Assembly (NCBI GenBank): GCA_947646735.1
Contig: CANTFK010000287.1
Span: forward strand, 62,001 to 126,000
Reading direction: 5' to 3'
DNA length: 64,000 nt
From: Peronospora farinosa
Lineage: Eukaryota; Oomycota; Peronosporomycetes; Peronosporales; Peronosporaceae
Position numbers and translations under genes: made by a program. Below are positions 22,217 to 32,999 of the stretch, in pieces (within the stretch, counting starts at the first letter, position 1; each line of letters opens with the position of its first letter). The notes beneath the pieces were generated by a model. It was given only the letters and a program-made list of their open reading frames with translations, had not been told where the DNA came from and did not search any database.

Positions 22217-23830
22217 TTAACGTTTGTGAGCTAAACCATTGGGAGTCTTGGGAGTATCGACGACCTCCACTGTGATGTCACTGTAGCTGCCGGAAGTCTT
22301 TCTTCGCAGAGCGTCACGAATGCGGTGCTCTGGATCGTTGTCACTTATGTTCTCATCCGACGTGATTCGGACGAAAAGTCCCTTTACTTGCCGCAAAATT
22401 CGGCTGCCTGCTGCTTCCGACTCGTCATCCGAGTTACTTCGTGTTTTCTGGTTACGGAGTTGCAGGCCCTGCGGGGTCAAGTAGATATCTCCAAAGAGCA
22501 CCCACTGCTCCACGATGGCATGACTGGTAATCCATCCATCCACTGTCCTTGTCAACGGTACAGGCACCGCACCGCCCTTCGAGGCCATGAGGTCTTCCAC
22601 GTGGTGGCGACCCACAATATACATGGCCACACACGCGCACACCAGTCCAAAAAACATCATTCCAGACGGGAATGTGAAAGTTCCCCAATGGTAATTTACT
22701 TTCTCCAAGAGCATAAGCTCGCCACTGACACCTGCTACCAGAGCCAGTGTGTAGAGCACACTTGCCGCTAATTGCCACCGAGTGAGACGGTACATACCCG
22801 AAAACTCATTGTACAGTACAAGCAGCAGTGACCCCGCCATGAGTAGTTCAAAGACAAAGAGCGGTGTGAACACAATCCACCACGACACCGGCGGCTGCGT
22901 CATCTCTGGCATCTCCAGCCGACGTTGCATGTCAGTTTGGTACGCCAGTAGCAATGTAAATACAAACAGCAGCATCCAGCACACTCCCTACAATGATAGT
23001 CACAAAAAAACGTTGCGTTACCATCACAATAATTGAAAAGATACTTTTTCTTTGCTTACCGGCAATGTACTGTCCGATCGGCAGAGTAGATATCTCACCA
23101 CAAAGGCCACTTGGATTGCCATCAACGGTGCATAGCAGATATAAAGACTAGTGACTGTAGTATTCTGCAGACTAGCGCAAAAGGCCAGCTCGCTCCAGAA
23201 CAGCAGCACTGTCAAAGGGAAGCTAATGGCGTAGACCAGCACGATCCGTCGCAACAATGGCAACAACGGCTCATTGGACATGGAATCAATATCAGCCCAA
23301 CGCCGCAGTGTCTTTGCATGACGGACTGATGTTACATGCGCGTATATTATGGCAACATTAGCAAGCCAAAAGGGTAGAAAGACTAGCCACCAATTGACCC
23401 GTGGACCCAAAACGCCTTCAAAATTGAGCGACACAAGCGCCACTCCCACGATACAACCCAATGAGTACAGTAACACTCCATTTAAAAGCGCAGCTAGTGC
23501 TTTTTCTGCAAAGACCAGTGGCTGGAACTGACCATTGTCGGAGAGACGGCCATTGTCGCTTCCAGGCGCTGGGATCGACATGTAGGCGTCCTCGAAGGAC
23601 GTTGAATCTCCCATTGCACGCAACAACGGAGAGCGTTCACTCAATGTACTACTACTTGATGCACGAGGAAGCGTGTCGGAGCCTCCGTGGCTCATCATCA
23701 TGTCTAGAGGTCGAATCATCCAGGGGAAGAATCGATGAATGAGCTGCGAGGATGGAGTGAGGGACGGTTGATTGCAGGATAGACGGGGTATGTTATTATA
23801 GAGGACAAAGTTAGCTAAAGTTGTGGTCAT
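22217..23830 (-). CDS. Polytopic membrane protein, TMEM185-like, two exons
   Basis: Exons 23830-23060 and 22987-22217 join over a 72-bp intron to give 513 residues. Hydrophobic segments are spread over both exons, about seven or eight in total. Two repeated halves each carry a WW motif before a hydrophobic stretch: VNWWLVFLPFWLANV in exon 1 and VSWWIVFTPLFVFEL in exon 2. That pattern is like the Tmemb_185A family (TMEM185), of unknown molecular function. The N-terminus is long, Ser-rich and cytosolic-looking, and the C-terminus (RSNSDDESEAAGSR and after) is charged. An alternative start is the internal Met of MIRPLDMMM. Confidence 0.65.
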
Positions 23831-23973
23831 GATAAAACCTAATTTTTAGTAATGTATTGTCCGAGGTAAACGGAGATTGAGTGCGACTTGACAAGCGACA
23901 TGAATTAACCAAAGGTCAACTTCTACCAAATCTCGTATGAAATGTAGCCATGTTGGTGCTGGATGTTGATTAC

Positions 23974-24283
23974 TGTTGTTAAAGCACTTGGGTTGTAGAA
24001 AGCAAAATGCAAAGTGAATATATTTAGGTCCTTAGTTCACTAACTCTGTTGCTACTCTAAGCCTACTGGATTCTTCGACTACACGTTTCTAATCGCTATA
24101 TCGCGCATTACTCATGGGATAGCCGCACATGAGTAATCTACTCTACACACATGACTCATCAGATAGTCACTCATGAGTAATCCACGCTAGTGGCATTACT
24201 CATGGGATAGGCGCACACCTAACTAATCAGACCGTACATTCTTGTGGTTGCCGTTTGCATGCCGAGTCGCTTCTTTTACAACA
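23974..24283 (-). repeat. LTR (3' LTR of the copia element)
   Basis: 310 bp, beginning TGTTGTTAAAGC and ending CTTTTACAACA on the plus strand; identical to 28496-28805. It carries a cluster of TTACTCATG / CATGAGTAA copies and one TGACTCA. Confidence 0.95.
24107..24210. promoter_or_regulatory. Array of TTACTCATG / CATGAGTAA motifs with a TGACTCA core inside the LTR
   Basis: Within about 105 bp there are TTACTCATG (24108), CATGAGTAA (24128), TGACTCA (24152), TCACTCATGAGTAA (24167) and TTACTCATG again (24195). TGACTCA is the Gcn4/AP-1 bZIP site and the others are close variants. The same array occurs in the other LTR at 28630-28732. Confidence 0.55.
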
Positions 24284-25849
24284 CTCCCACTCGACTCGGT
24301 AGCGACACCGACAGTGATGCCGAGTTTAGTACGGAGGATGGTGAACTGTGGCGCTGCGATTGCCTTGGTCATGATGTCAGCGAGCATATCTTGCGTTGGA
24401 CAATACTGTAGCACGACTTGATTCTTTTCGACCTTTTCTCGCACGAAGTGGTAGCGAATGTCGATGTGCTTAGTGCGTTTGTGGAACTCTGGGTTCTTGG
24501 CCAACGCAATAGCACCTTGATTGTCTTCATAGATAGTTAGAGCGTCATCACCTGCTTCTTCACCGAGCTCACGCATGAACGTCTTGAGCCACGTCGCTTC
24601 TAGGGTCGCCTCCGACAGTGCCATGTACTCTGCTTCGGTAGACGAGAGCGCCACGCTGCGCTGTTTCTTGCTACGCCAGCTGATGCAGCCGTTGTTAAGC
24701 ACAAATACGTAGCCGCTTGTACTTCGTCTAGTATCAGTATCTCCAGCCCAGTCGGCATCGGAATAGCCAAGCAACTTGCCATTGCCAGCGCCAATAAAAC
24801 GAATACCAAGTGTAGGAGTCGATTGCAGGTACCGTAGCACGCGCTTGAGTGCTTGCCAGTGTGTCGGACACGGGTCAGCAGCAAACTGGCTGAGCACTCC
24901 CACTGAAGCTGCGAGGTCTGGACGCGTGCCTACCATGAGGTACATCAAGGCTCCGACGGCACTTCGGTATGGCACTCCTTGCATGGTGTAGTTGTGCTTG
25001 CATTCATCTTTACACATACGCTTAGTCAACTTCAGTCCGGGGTCTTGCGGTGTCTTAACAGGCTTAGAGTCTTGCATACCGAACTTGGTCAGAATCGATC
25101 GCAAGAACTTAGTCTGTTTCATCGATACATCGCCTGACTTGTCATCTCGCTCGACTTCTATTCCGAGGCAGTACTTAAGCTCACCGAGATCGGACATCTC
25201 GAATCGCTCGCTCAATGCACGTTTGGTGGCTGCGAGGATGTCCATGTTGTTGCACGCAAGGATGAGGTCGTCGACGTATATGACAACAAACATCATGACC
25301 TTGTCGTCACGCTTGGCGTAGACACAGTGATCCATCTCGCACTTGGTGAAGCCAATATTGCGCATGAACTCATCAATAGTCTGGTTCCACATTCGAGGGG
25401 ATTGCTTGAGTCCGTACAACGCACGCTTGATCTTGCACATGATTGGCATCAACGAATCCGTCAGGCTGCTTCATGTAGATCTCTTCTTCAAGCATACCGT
25501 TGAGAAACGCCGTTTTGACGTCCATCTGGTGAAGTACGAGGTTGTGCTGCGCGGCGAGGCGAGGCTCACAATGATCCGGATCGACGCGAACTTGGCCACT
25601 GGTGCGAACGTCTCCTCGAAGTCCACACCGTACTTTTGCAAAAATCCTTTTGCCACGAGGCGCGCTTTGTATCGCTCGATGAGTCCATCAACAGTCTCCT
25701 TCACCTTGAACACCCACTTGCTGCTGATCGCCTTGCGATCACTTGGTAACGGCACGAGTTCCCACGTGTTGTTCTTGCACAATTACTGAAACTCTGATTC
25801 GCACGCTTCTCGCCACTGTCTTGCGTCGCTGGATTCCATAGCCGATGAG
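24223..25849 (-). pseudogene. Reverse transcriptase and RNase H parts of the copia polyprotein, frame breaks and one stop
   Basis: A TAA interrupts the frame at about 25785, just before LCKNNTWELVPLP. The RT then reads [19 protein letters not shown] and [14 protein letters not shown], slips near 25555, continues with [18 protein letters not shown], slips again near 25435, and goes on with [15 protein letters not shown] and [13 protein letters not shown]. RNase H has [19 protein letters not shown] and [14 protein letters not shown], with [13 protein letters not shown] near the end. The frame passes through the polypurine tract and stops about 60 bases inside the 3' LTR. Confidence 0.9.
24284..24292 (-). 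other. Polypurine tract of the copia element
   Basis: The minus strand reads GAGTGGGAG directly before the 3' LTR, the expected position for plus-strand DNA priming. Confidence 0.7.
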
Positions 25850-27699
25850 AATGCGCTTCTCCCACTGAATCCACGACGTTAGCACAGTCTTCTTCATTTT
25901 CTTCGTCTTCTTCTTCGTCAATAGATGCGAGAAGCGCCGACATGGCTTCGAGTGGTGACACAGTACCTTGCACAGACGATGTGTGCACACCACTTGTACT
26001 AGCCCCGCGTCCATAGCGTTTTTCCATTGGCGGCTCTGACAAAGCTTCTAGTGACTGTGTGCGTACATGTCTTTTCGACCCCGGTAGAAACTCGGCTGTC
26101 TGATGCTGCGGATACTGCGGTTGATGACTTGAACGCTGCATTTGTTGCCATTGTGGCCGCTCATGAATCGATGCTGATTCGGGCATATGCACATCCATGT
26201 CTTCATTGGCAACCCCGTTGTCACGATCGTTGAAGCCTTCATCAGAGTTATGATACTCGATAGGGTCGATGCCACTTTGTTGCATGCACTTCCCGCTGTC
26301 GAACATGTCTTCCATGAATTGGGCGTCGCGACTCACTAGAATGCGACTGCTTGATATCTCTTCAAACCGGTACGCCTTTTCGTGGTCTGAGTAGCCCAAG
26401 AAGCGACAACGTCGATCGCGCATCAAGCTTCGACCCCTTCTCTTTCGGCACATGCACATATGCGTGACATCCAAAGACTTTCAGGTTTTTCAACAACGGC
26501 TTCGTCTTCGTCCATACCTCGTGCGGGGACTTTTCATGGCCAATTGCTTGCGTCGGACTTCGATTGCGTAGGAACGCTGCCGTTGACACTACTTCACCCC
26601 AGTAGCGCTTGCTTAGTCCCGCATGCTCAATCATGCATCTAGCACTCTCGACTAGAGTTCTGTTTACTCGCTCCGCCACTCCGTTGAGTTGTGGGGTGTA
26701 CGGCGGTGTAAACTGCTGTATGATGCCTTTGTTGCGACAGAACGCGACGAACTTGTTGGAAACATATTCTCCAGCGTTATCGCTGCGGAGCATCTTGATG
26801 CGACGACCGGTCTGAGTCTCGGCAAACTTGGTGAACTGCATGAATCTGTCTAACACTTCAGACTTGCTGTGAATTAGGTACACAGTACAAAACCGCGACT
26901 TGTCATCGATGAACGTCACAAAATAGCGCTTGTTGGAAAATGTCGAAGTCTGCATTGGTCCACATACATCGGAATGCACGACGTCAAGCAGGTTCCTTGG
27001 CTGGTTTACGTGTAGTTGACTGAAAACTCACTCGTGTCTGCTTTCCGAGCGCGCATCCGTTGCAAAGCTCCCACTTGACCACAGATGTAATGTCGATGCC
27101 GACACCGAGGTTCTGCTTCACGATCGCGTCGAGTCCACCATGGCCAATGTGACCAAGACGCAGATGCCACAAGTATGACTTGCTCATCTGAGGCTTGTTG
27201 TATTCACTTGCGATGCTCGCGCTCTCGACTTGCACAGGTGTCATGCATAGTCTAAAGAGACCTTTGCCGGCACGCTCGCCGATCTTCCACTTCTGGTTCT
27301 TGAAATTTGCATAACAGGTGCTCGTATCAAACGTCACTGCCGCGACATCCTTGGTAAATCGGCCAACTGAGAACAGATTGCGTGAAAGCTTTGGAATGTG
27401 CCACACATTCGTAAGCACACCCTTCTTGGCACCACTTGGTGTCTTCATCATCATCACTACGTTGCCGGTCCCAATCGCCTGCACGACCCCGTCGTCTGCG
27501 AGATGAACGTTAACTGGATCGATGGTCTTGTAGTTTGTCATAAACCGCTTTGAGAATGACATGTGCTGCGTCGCACCAGAGTCTATGAGCCATGCTGGAT
27601 TCTTGACGCTGTCGTCGTCGTTGCTCTCCAGTCCAGCTGCAAACAGGAAATCGTCCAATTTTTCATCTTGGTTGTGCGCCACATTCGCACGCTGCGGAC
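25850..27699 (-). pseudogene. Protease and integrase parts of the copia polyprotein, frame breaks
   Basis: The aspartic protease motif is WLIDSGATQHMS (about 27562-27597). The GAG-pre-integrase region has YLWHLRLGHIGHGGLD. The integrase core has HSDVCGPM, FVTFIDDKSRFCTVY, SDNAGEYVS and PPYTPQLNGVAERVNRTL. Frame breaks lie near 26980-26985 (just before HSDVCGPM), near 26425 (after GSKLDAR) and near 25870. After the integrase the connector is Ser/Gln/Glu-rich. Confidence 0.88.
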
Positions 27700-28491
27700 G
27701 CTGCCGGTCCGCGTTGTCATGGATCCGTGAGGTACACTCCGCGATCCAATGACCCATCTTACCGCAGTAGTTGCACGCGCCAGTCTTCTTGAATGGCCGT
27801 CCACTACGCTTCTTCTCACCTGTCATGAACGCTTGACCTGCAGCGACCTCGTCACTGCCTTGCTCCTTGCGCTTCATGTCTTCATGTAGCAGCCTGGATG
27901 TCACCAGTTCCCACGATAGCGAGTCGGCCCTTGACTCCAAAGCAGTAATGAGAAATGCAAACGACTCACTAAGCTTCCAAGAAGCGTGATCACCAGGTCG
28001 TCTTCGCTGACCGGAGCACCCACCGCGTCGAGTTGTTCCGCCAGTGTCTTTATCTTGTTGATGTGCGAAAGCACATCATCGCCTTCCTCCATCTTGGCCG
28101 TGAAGAAACGGCGACGAAGAAAGAGTTTGTTGGATAAGCTCTTCTTCTCAAAGTGGCCTTCCAGCCGTGACCATGCATCGTACGCTCCACTTGCCGACCG
28201 GATCAGGGGCAGCTGCGAGTCCTCCATCGCAAGACAGATTATCGCGAGCGCCTTCCTTGACTTGCGCTTTAACGTTGACTGATCCAGCGTAGTGGCAAGG
28301 TGTTCCAGCTTGATCTCCCCGCTTGTCACTTCCCAAAGGTCCCGCTCCTCCAGCACCATCTGCATTTTGAGCTTCCAAGTGTGGAAGTTCGAATCATCAA
28401 ACTTGTTGATGCGAGCGTTGGTGGCGGTGGTAGCTTCCATGTTGAAGGCGAAGTCGGCGTCGGGGGCAGAGTCAGCAGAGCTTGGGCTCAT
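27700..28491 (-). pseudogene. Gag part of the copia polyprotein, one frame break
   Basis: It starts MSPSSADSAPDADF at 28491 inside the primer site. The UBN2-like Gag core reads FHTWKLKMQMVLEERDLW, AYDAWSRLEGHF and IKTLAEQLDAVGAPVSE. The frame slips by one base near 27975 (after VITLLGSL); the following frame gives SFAFLITALESRADSLSWE and then a CX2CX4HX4C zinc knuckle, CNYCGKMGHWIAEC, at about 27733-27776. Confidence 0.88.
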
Positions 28492-28495
28492 AACC
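28478..28495 (-). other. Primer binding site of the copia element
   Basis: Directly after the 5' LTR the minus strand reads GGTTATGAGCCCAAGC. It does not resemble the usual tRNA 3'-end site (TGG...), but fits the anticodon region of an initiator Met tRNA, as in Drosophila copia, which is primed by a cleaved tRNA half. The ATG inside it is also the Gag start codon. Confidence 0.6.
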
Positions 28496-28805
28496 TGTTG
28501 TTAAAGCACTTGGGTTGTAGAAAGCAAAATGCAAAGTGAATATATTTAGGTCCTTAGTTCACTAACTCTGTTGCTACTCTAAGCCTACTGGATTCTTCGA
28601 CTACACGTTTCTAATCGCTATATCGCGCATTACTCATGGGATAGCCGCACATGAGTAATCTACTCTACACACATGACTCATCAGATAGTCACTCATGAGT
28701 AATCCACGCTAGTGGCATTACTCATGGGATAGGCGCACACCTAACTAATCAGACCGTACATTCTTGTGGTTGCCGTTTGCATGCCGAGTCGCTTCTTTTA
28801 CAACA
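28496..28805 (-). repeat. LTR (5' LTR of the copia element)
   Basis: 310 bp, identical by eye to the other LTR. Read on the minus strand, it is the upstream LTR that would start transcription of the element. Confidence 0.95.
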
Positions 28806-29690
28806 ATTACGTCGTCCAAAGCACGCAACATTCACTCTCGTTGCTAGGGGGTTTCGGATCAAATTGGCCTATAATATCGGTCTTTAGTTGTAAGAACGTC
28901 ATTGGCGGCGGAAAAAGAAGCGTTTCATGCGGAGTTAAAACACTTGGAAGAGGTTGCAGCGATTAGAAATGTACCTCGTCCGAATGGATCGACTCAATTG
29001 TCTGCTCCATTTGCATGGACCATCGACATCTTGTAGCTCAAATGAATACGAATTGAAGGATGGCAATGTCGCAGCAGACTTTGAGCCGGCTTTGGTCTCT
29101 CTGTTGTTACTCAGTATCACCTCATATCTACCGACAATAATGTCCAGATACAGCATGCTGCCTGCAAGAATTGATTGCAAATTTGGAAGAAGTGCGACTG
29201 CAGCTGCTAGGTTCTGTTCAGTTTGACATTTACACAGTGTCCATGTATTGCACGTTTGCTAGACCATTGCAACCGAATTCTTGGCGGTACCAGTGGTCTC
29301 GTTCTCGACGGAAGAAGTTGTGGTCGTGTGGATACCTTGGCTAAACAGCGTTTCTAGCAAAATCTCATTTGTCTCTGGCAATTAAAGTTAGACGAAGACA
29401 CCGCACAAATTGGATGATACTAGCAATCATAATAGAAAACACCATTGGCGTGAGCAGTAGATCATGGCAGAGCTTCCAATTTACAGGTATCGCATAATGT
29501 CGTACCCAAGCAGAAGTACCAGTTTCGGTACGACGTTTTCTATTATTCGCATTGATTAAAAACCGTTTTTACCGGTACTAGCCAGTATCTAATCCTGAAC
29601 ATCTTATACATTACCAATTTACAGCGAATTTAAAAAAAAGGTATACCTTCCATTAGTAATAATGCTGTCCGAATATTCACACTCGAAATT
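28806..29690. other. Spacer between the copia element and SPC25, with possible decayed coding fragments
   Basis: A plus-strand frame near 28896-29031 reads EAFHAELKHLEEVAAIRN then PFAWTIDIL before a stop, and another near 29164-29290 reads ELIANLEEVRLQLLG. Both look protein-like but are short, in different frames and without splice logic. They may be remains of a gene broken long before. I do not recognise them. Confidence 0.3.
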
Positions 29691-30598
29691 ATGCAAGAGA
29701 TTTGGCGGTCAGTGGAACTACCAGCACCGCTCGAGACAGATGCGTTAGTGCAGCAAAATCTGAGCACTCGCACAGAGTTGGAGGCATGGGTGGAAGCGCA
29801 AAAGACTCGTATTCTCGAAGAGAAACGTACCGATCAGCTGCAGTCCCAGGAACACGCACGCGCTACGGACGAAGCGCAGCGGAAGCGTGAAATGCTGCAG
29901 ATCGAGCATCAGAAGCTTTTAACCGGTATGTCAACGCAAAATAGTTTACGGTATTATAACAAATACACTGACGGTAGGTAATGGCTACATTGTAGACACA
30001 CATACCAAGGAGAGAGAGCTGAATGCCAGCCAAATGGAAATTGAGGTGTTGCAGGCTGAAAAGAGCAGGAGGGAGCCTGTGGTGAAGCAGTTATTCGAGA
30101 AAACGGTGGAGGAGGACGCAAAGCTCAAGCAATTACTGACTGAGTCACAAAAGCAGAGAACAACGCAGAAGCAGCAGCTGCAGGAACTCAAGCAGGGACT
30201 CAGCATGTATCAGAAACTGGGACTTTTCTTCGAACACTCAAAAGGTTAGTTGATGGCTGTTTGTGTTGATCTATGGGAGCAACACCTTTGACTAACATGG
30301 AGGGGCTGGCGAGTATAGATCGAATTGTTGTTCGGTTTACTCAAATTGATGCAGAGAACCCCGATCGTGAGTTTTTCTTCCAGATCACGATCGACCCGAT
30401 AACTGATCGATATATTGGTTAGTTTGTTCGTTCTTGCACTGGAGTTGTAGAGTATGACTCACTTTTGTTTTATTTGTAGTTGATAATTGCAACGAAGATG
30501 TGGCGTCGCTGAATAATCTGGTGACAACGCTGAACGAGACTGGCGACTTGGCACTGTTCATCCGCTCCATGCGCCGCATGTTTAAGCAGCTTGTGTAA
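29691..30598 (+). CDS. SPC25: Kinetochore protein SPC25 (NDC80 complex), four exons
   Basis: Exons 29691-29925, 29996-30244, 30319-30417 and 30480-30598 give 233 residues in frame. The first two exons are a long coiled coil (QLQSQEHARATDEAQRKRE, EDAKLKQLLTESQKQ). The globular RWD-like end has SMYQKLGLFFEHSK, VVRFTQIDAENPDREFFFQI, DRYIVDNCNEDV and LVTTLNETGDLALFIRSMRR, the typical Spc25 order of strands and helices with the closing basic helix. With Spc24 it forms the inner end of the NDC80 complex that binds the kinetochore. Introns are 61 to 74 bp. The assignment rests on the C-terminal domain. Confidence 0.85.
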
Positions 30599-30619
30599 AT
30601 GCGTCAACTTCGAGCCTGT

Positions 30620-31279
30620 TTATATACGCCGTCGTTTTGCATTTTGCTGTGTTTTTACCGCAGAAGCTGCTTGTCTTGGTTGCAGATGCTGCGAAGTTGA
30701 CGGTATTCTGGCAAGTTCCGGCATAGATTGCTGAGATCTTGATGGCAGAAGTGGTCCTATGAATTCAGTATTGTCGTTCACAGCAACAGGAGGAAGCGGA
30801 GGTGGCAGGGGTGGATTCCATGAAGTCTGCCTCTTCTTGTTACTCCTTGCCGCTACCGGGTTCCGTTTTGCATCATGAGTGCGAGGTCGAGCTCGAAACA
30901 GCAGCAGCTTTCGTCGCTGTGCCAATTTGTCTGCCGTGTCTTCTCGTGACTCGAATTGCGGCGCGTATGAGATCTGGAGTCGGTTGCCATAGAATGGCTT
31001 TTGTACTCCACGTACTTTGGCATGACGCGCGTTATTTACCGTCTCATACTGCACCCACACTGTGTCTGTGAACTCGTCGTCATCCTCAACGCCGACCTCA
31101 AACTGCAGTGCTTTTTCCCGGTCGTCTGCATGGTCTAGCAGTCGGTACTCGCAGACTTTCCCGTAGAGACTGAGCCGCTTGAGAAGGTCATCGATCACTC
31201 CAAGCGCCGGGACATTGCGCACCACGACGTACCGTGACTCGCTGGCCACGGTGAAGACGCGCACGCAGCGACAGGTCAT
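30620..31279 (-). CDS. RBM48: RBM48-like RNA-binding protein
   Basis: 219 residues, single exon, converging with SPC25 with 21 bp between the stops. An RRM-type domain fills the first half: RYVVVRNVPALGVIDDLL, LYGKVCEYRLLD, VWVQYETVNNARHAKVR and FYGNRLQISYAPQFES. The FYG(G/N)xLxxxYAPxFE pattern and the later FIGPLLPS are both features of RBM48, the partner of ARMC7 and a cofactor of minor (U12-type) intron splicing in plants and animals. The tail is Arg/Gln-rich, ending AKRRRI. Confidence 0.82.
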   Translation of the reverse strand: MTCRCVRVFTVASESRYVVVRNVPALGVIDDLLKRLSLYGKVCEYRLLDHADDREKALQFEVGVEDDDEFTDTVWVQYETVNNARHAKVRGVQKPFYGNRLQISYAPQFESREDTADKLAQRRKLLLFRARPRTHDAKRNPVAARSNKKRQTSWNPPLPPPLPPVAVNDNTEFIGPLLPSRSQQSMPELARIPSTSQHLQPRQAASAVKTQQNAKRRRI

Positions 31280-31629
31280 ATCGATTCTCAGCCAATCGTT
31301 TTTTTTGCTTGATGTTCCGACACCGACGGCTGGATGTTCTACATGCTACCGTAACAACACATGCAACGATCAAAGTGGTCTGAAAAATGATTGATCGTCT
31401 TATATAAACTGAGCATGGTGACATCAAATAACTTAACGATCGGCTTCCATCGTCCTACTTGTCTGTGTCTCGCATCTCGCTCGCATACCCGCTTACCACT
31501 AGCACAAACTATCCCTCGCCGCCATGCTTCCAACGCAAACTCACGACCGTCCAGATTTCGACAACGGCGCCATCATCCACTGCTCCTCTCTGTCTGCACA
31601 AGCACTACTTCCATTGGCACTGCAAAATA

Positions 31630-32926
31630 TCAATTGCTACACGAATACCAGCTCGGCGTGTTCGTCGACCGCAGCGGGGGAGTATTACGGTCGTCGAAAG
31701 AGTGTGACGATGAATAGTGCACCGCTCCCAAGGCATTAACACTAATTTGGGATGCGTTCAACGGCGCAACGTCGGCGTAGTCGGCGTCGCTGTCATCGTC
31801 TTCACCAACCCCTTCGCTTTCGTGTGTTGGTTGCTGGCTGCTTTGCCTTCCTCCTCTCTCCTCGTCATTCTTTTCGACATGGAGATCTTGCATTGATCGT
31901 CGAATAGCTTCCAAAAGCATCATCTCCTCCAAATGTGCAGCATCTGCTGGTGTCGCCAACGGATGGGACGCTGCGTCATTCAGCGCCGCGACACTGTTCG
32001 GGTGTGGACTGTTCGTGACGGGTTTGTTACTGATACTGAGCTGCGAACGGAGCGAGTCGCGAATGCGATGGCGGTCTTCCACCGAAGCATAATGTACGCT
32101 CTGCGTGCTCGTCAAGGTAGTCGTTGGCTCTGTTTCCACGCGCTTCGGGATGCCAATGGCGCTACTTCGGCGTGGAGATCTCACATTCTGCAACATAACA
32201 TAAAAAATAGGGGCCATCTATGAGTGAAACATACAGCCACCACCTTACTAAAAAGAAATAGTATCTTCACTCACCTTCACCGAACGAATAAATGAAATCG
32301 CCGTCGGTGACGGGGGCGTGTAAAGGACACCAAATGCCTCTTGATTGCAAAATGGACAGCTACAAATTATTGGAAACGAAAACCCATCCAGTTAGCAAAA
32401 AGCTCCAAACAAACGGCAACAAATAATGTCACACACGATATGGGTTTTTGTGGAGGTCGTATCTGTAGATAACACTCGGAACAAATGGGTTTGTTGCAAC
32501 AGCTCGACATGTTTAGAATCTCTGGATAAAACTAAATGGCGTAACGACAACAAAGTCAGTCATAACTCAACTCTTTTTCTCTCTCTTTCTCTCTTTTTCT
32601 CTCTCTCTCTTTCTCTCTCCTCACCATAAAACAAATTGGACATTCAAGTGAAAAATCCCCCTCTTTTGTCTCTTTTCCCGGGATACGGGGTGCCAATTTA
32701 CGCTCAAGAATAAGTCGTCGAGCCATTTTAAGTTCCCATGGACAACTTCCATACAATCTGTCAATAGATAAAGAATAACAAAGAGTCTATAAGTTCTTCA
32801 ATACGGGTTACAATAAAGTAGAGAGTTATATATACAAACGTACCCTGTTGGTCGTGTATACTTTTCAAGCTCACGTGTTGCGGCAGAGTGACGTCGACTG
32901 GTTTTTTTAGACGTGGAATTTCCCAT
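31630..32926 (-). CDS. Sip5-like RING-type protein with N-myristoylation motif, five exons
   Basis: Exons are 32926-32844, 32757-32625, 32519-32437, 32359-32275 and 31630-32187 (read downward), giving 313 residues. It starts MGNSTSKKTSRRHS, a classical N-myristoylation sequence. Then come GLYGSCPWELKMARRLIL and RKLAPRIPGKE, a RING-like set of cysteines spread over exons 2-4 (CPICFM, SSCCNKPICSECYLQI, SCPFCNQEAFGVLY), and a conserved helix EEMMLLEAIRRSMQDL. This order is that of Sip5, the Snf1-interacting protein, and of its plant RING relatives. The tail is acidic and Ser-rich. The intron 2 donor side holds a long CT repeat. Confidence 0.8.
32570..32622 (+). repeat. CT-rich low-complexity tract inside intron 2 of the Sip5-like gene
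   Basis: About 50 bp of CTCTTT-type repeats. On the minus strand it would read as an artificial Arg/Glu/Lys tail if the intron were kept. It sits right after the donor GTGAGG. Confidence 0.85.
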
Positions 32927-32958
32927 CACCTTTTGGTTTTTCACTTTTTTCTTTTTCT

Positions 32959-32974
32959 CTTTTGACGAGTGAGC
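32959..32974 (-). promoter_or_regulatory. Oomycete core promoter (Inr-FPR) of the Sip5-like gene
   Basis: The minus strand reads GCTCACTCGTCAAAAG, close to GCTCATTYYNCAWTTT, ending 32 bases before the ATG at 32926. Confidence 0.5.
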
Positions 32975-32999
32975 TCAAAGTTAGAGAATGCATTTTCTA

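Larger units (their letters stand above)
23969..28810 (-). mobile_element. Ty1/copia LTR retrotransposon with target duplication ATTAC
   Basis: The element proper is 23974-28805, flanked on both sides by ATTAC (23969-23973 and 28806-28810), a perfect 5-bp target site duplication. The two 310-bp LTRs (TG...CA) look identical base by base. Internal genes lie on the minus strand in the order Gag with zinc knuckle, protease, integrase, reverse transcriptase, RNase H. Integrase before reverse transcriptase places it in the copia group. Identical LTRs mean a recent insertion, yet gag-pol has about six one-base frame breaks and one nonsense codon. It is inserted between the TMEM185-like gene and SPC25. 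Confidence 0.95.

Noticed and set aside
28890..29040. Fragment resembling an NDC80 calponin-homology end next to SPC25
   Set aside because: Tempting because SPC25 is adjacent, but the likeness is a few residues (PFAWTIDIL) and the frame stops at once.
32556..32756. Arg/Glu/Lys-rich extension after CPICFM in the Sip5-like gene
   Set aside because: It is a CT repeat inside an intron with good GT and AG ends; splicing restores the RING cysteines.
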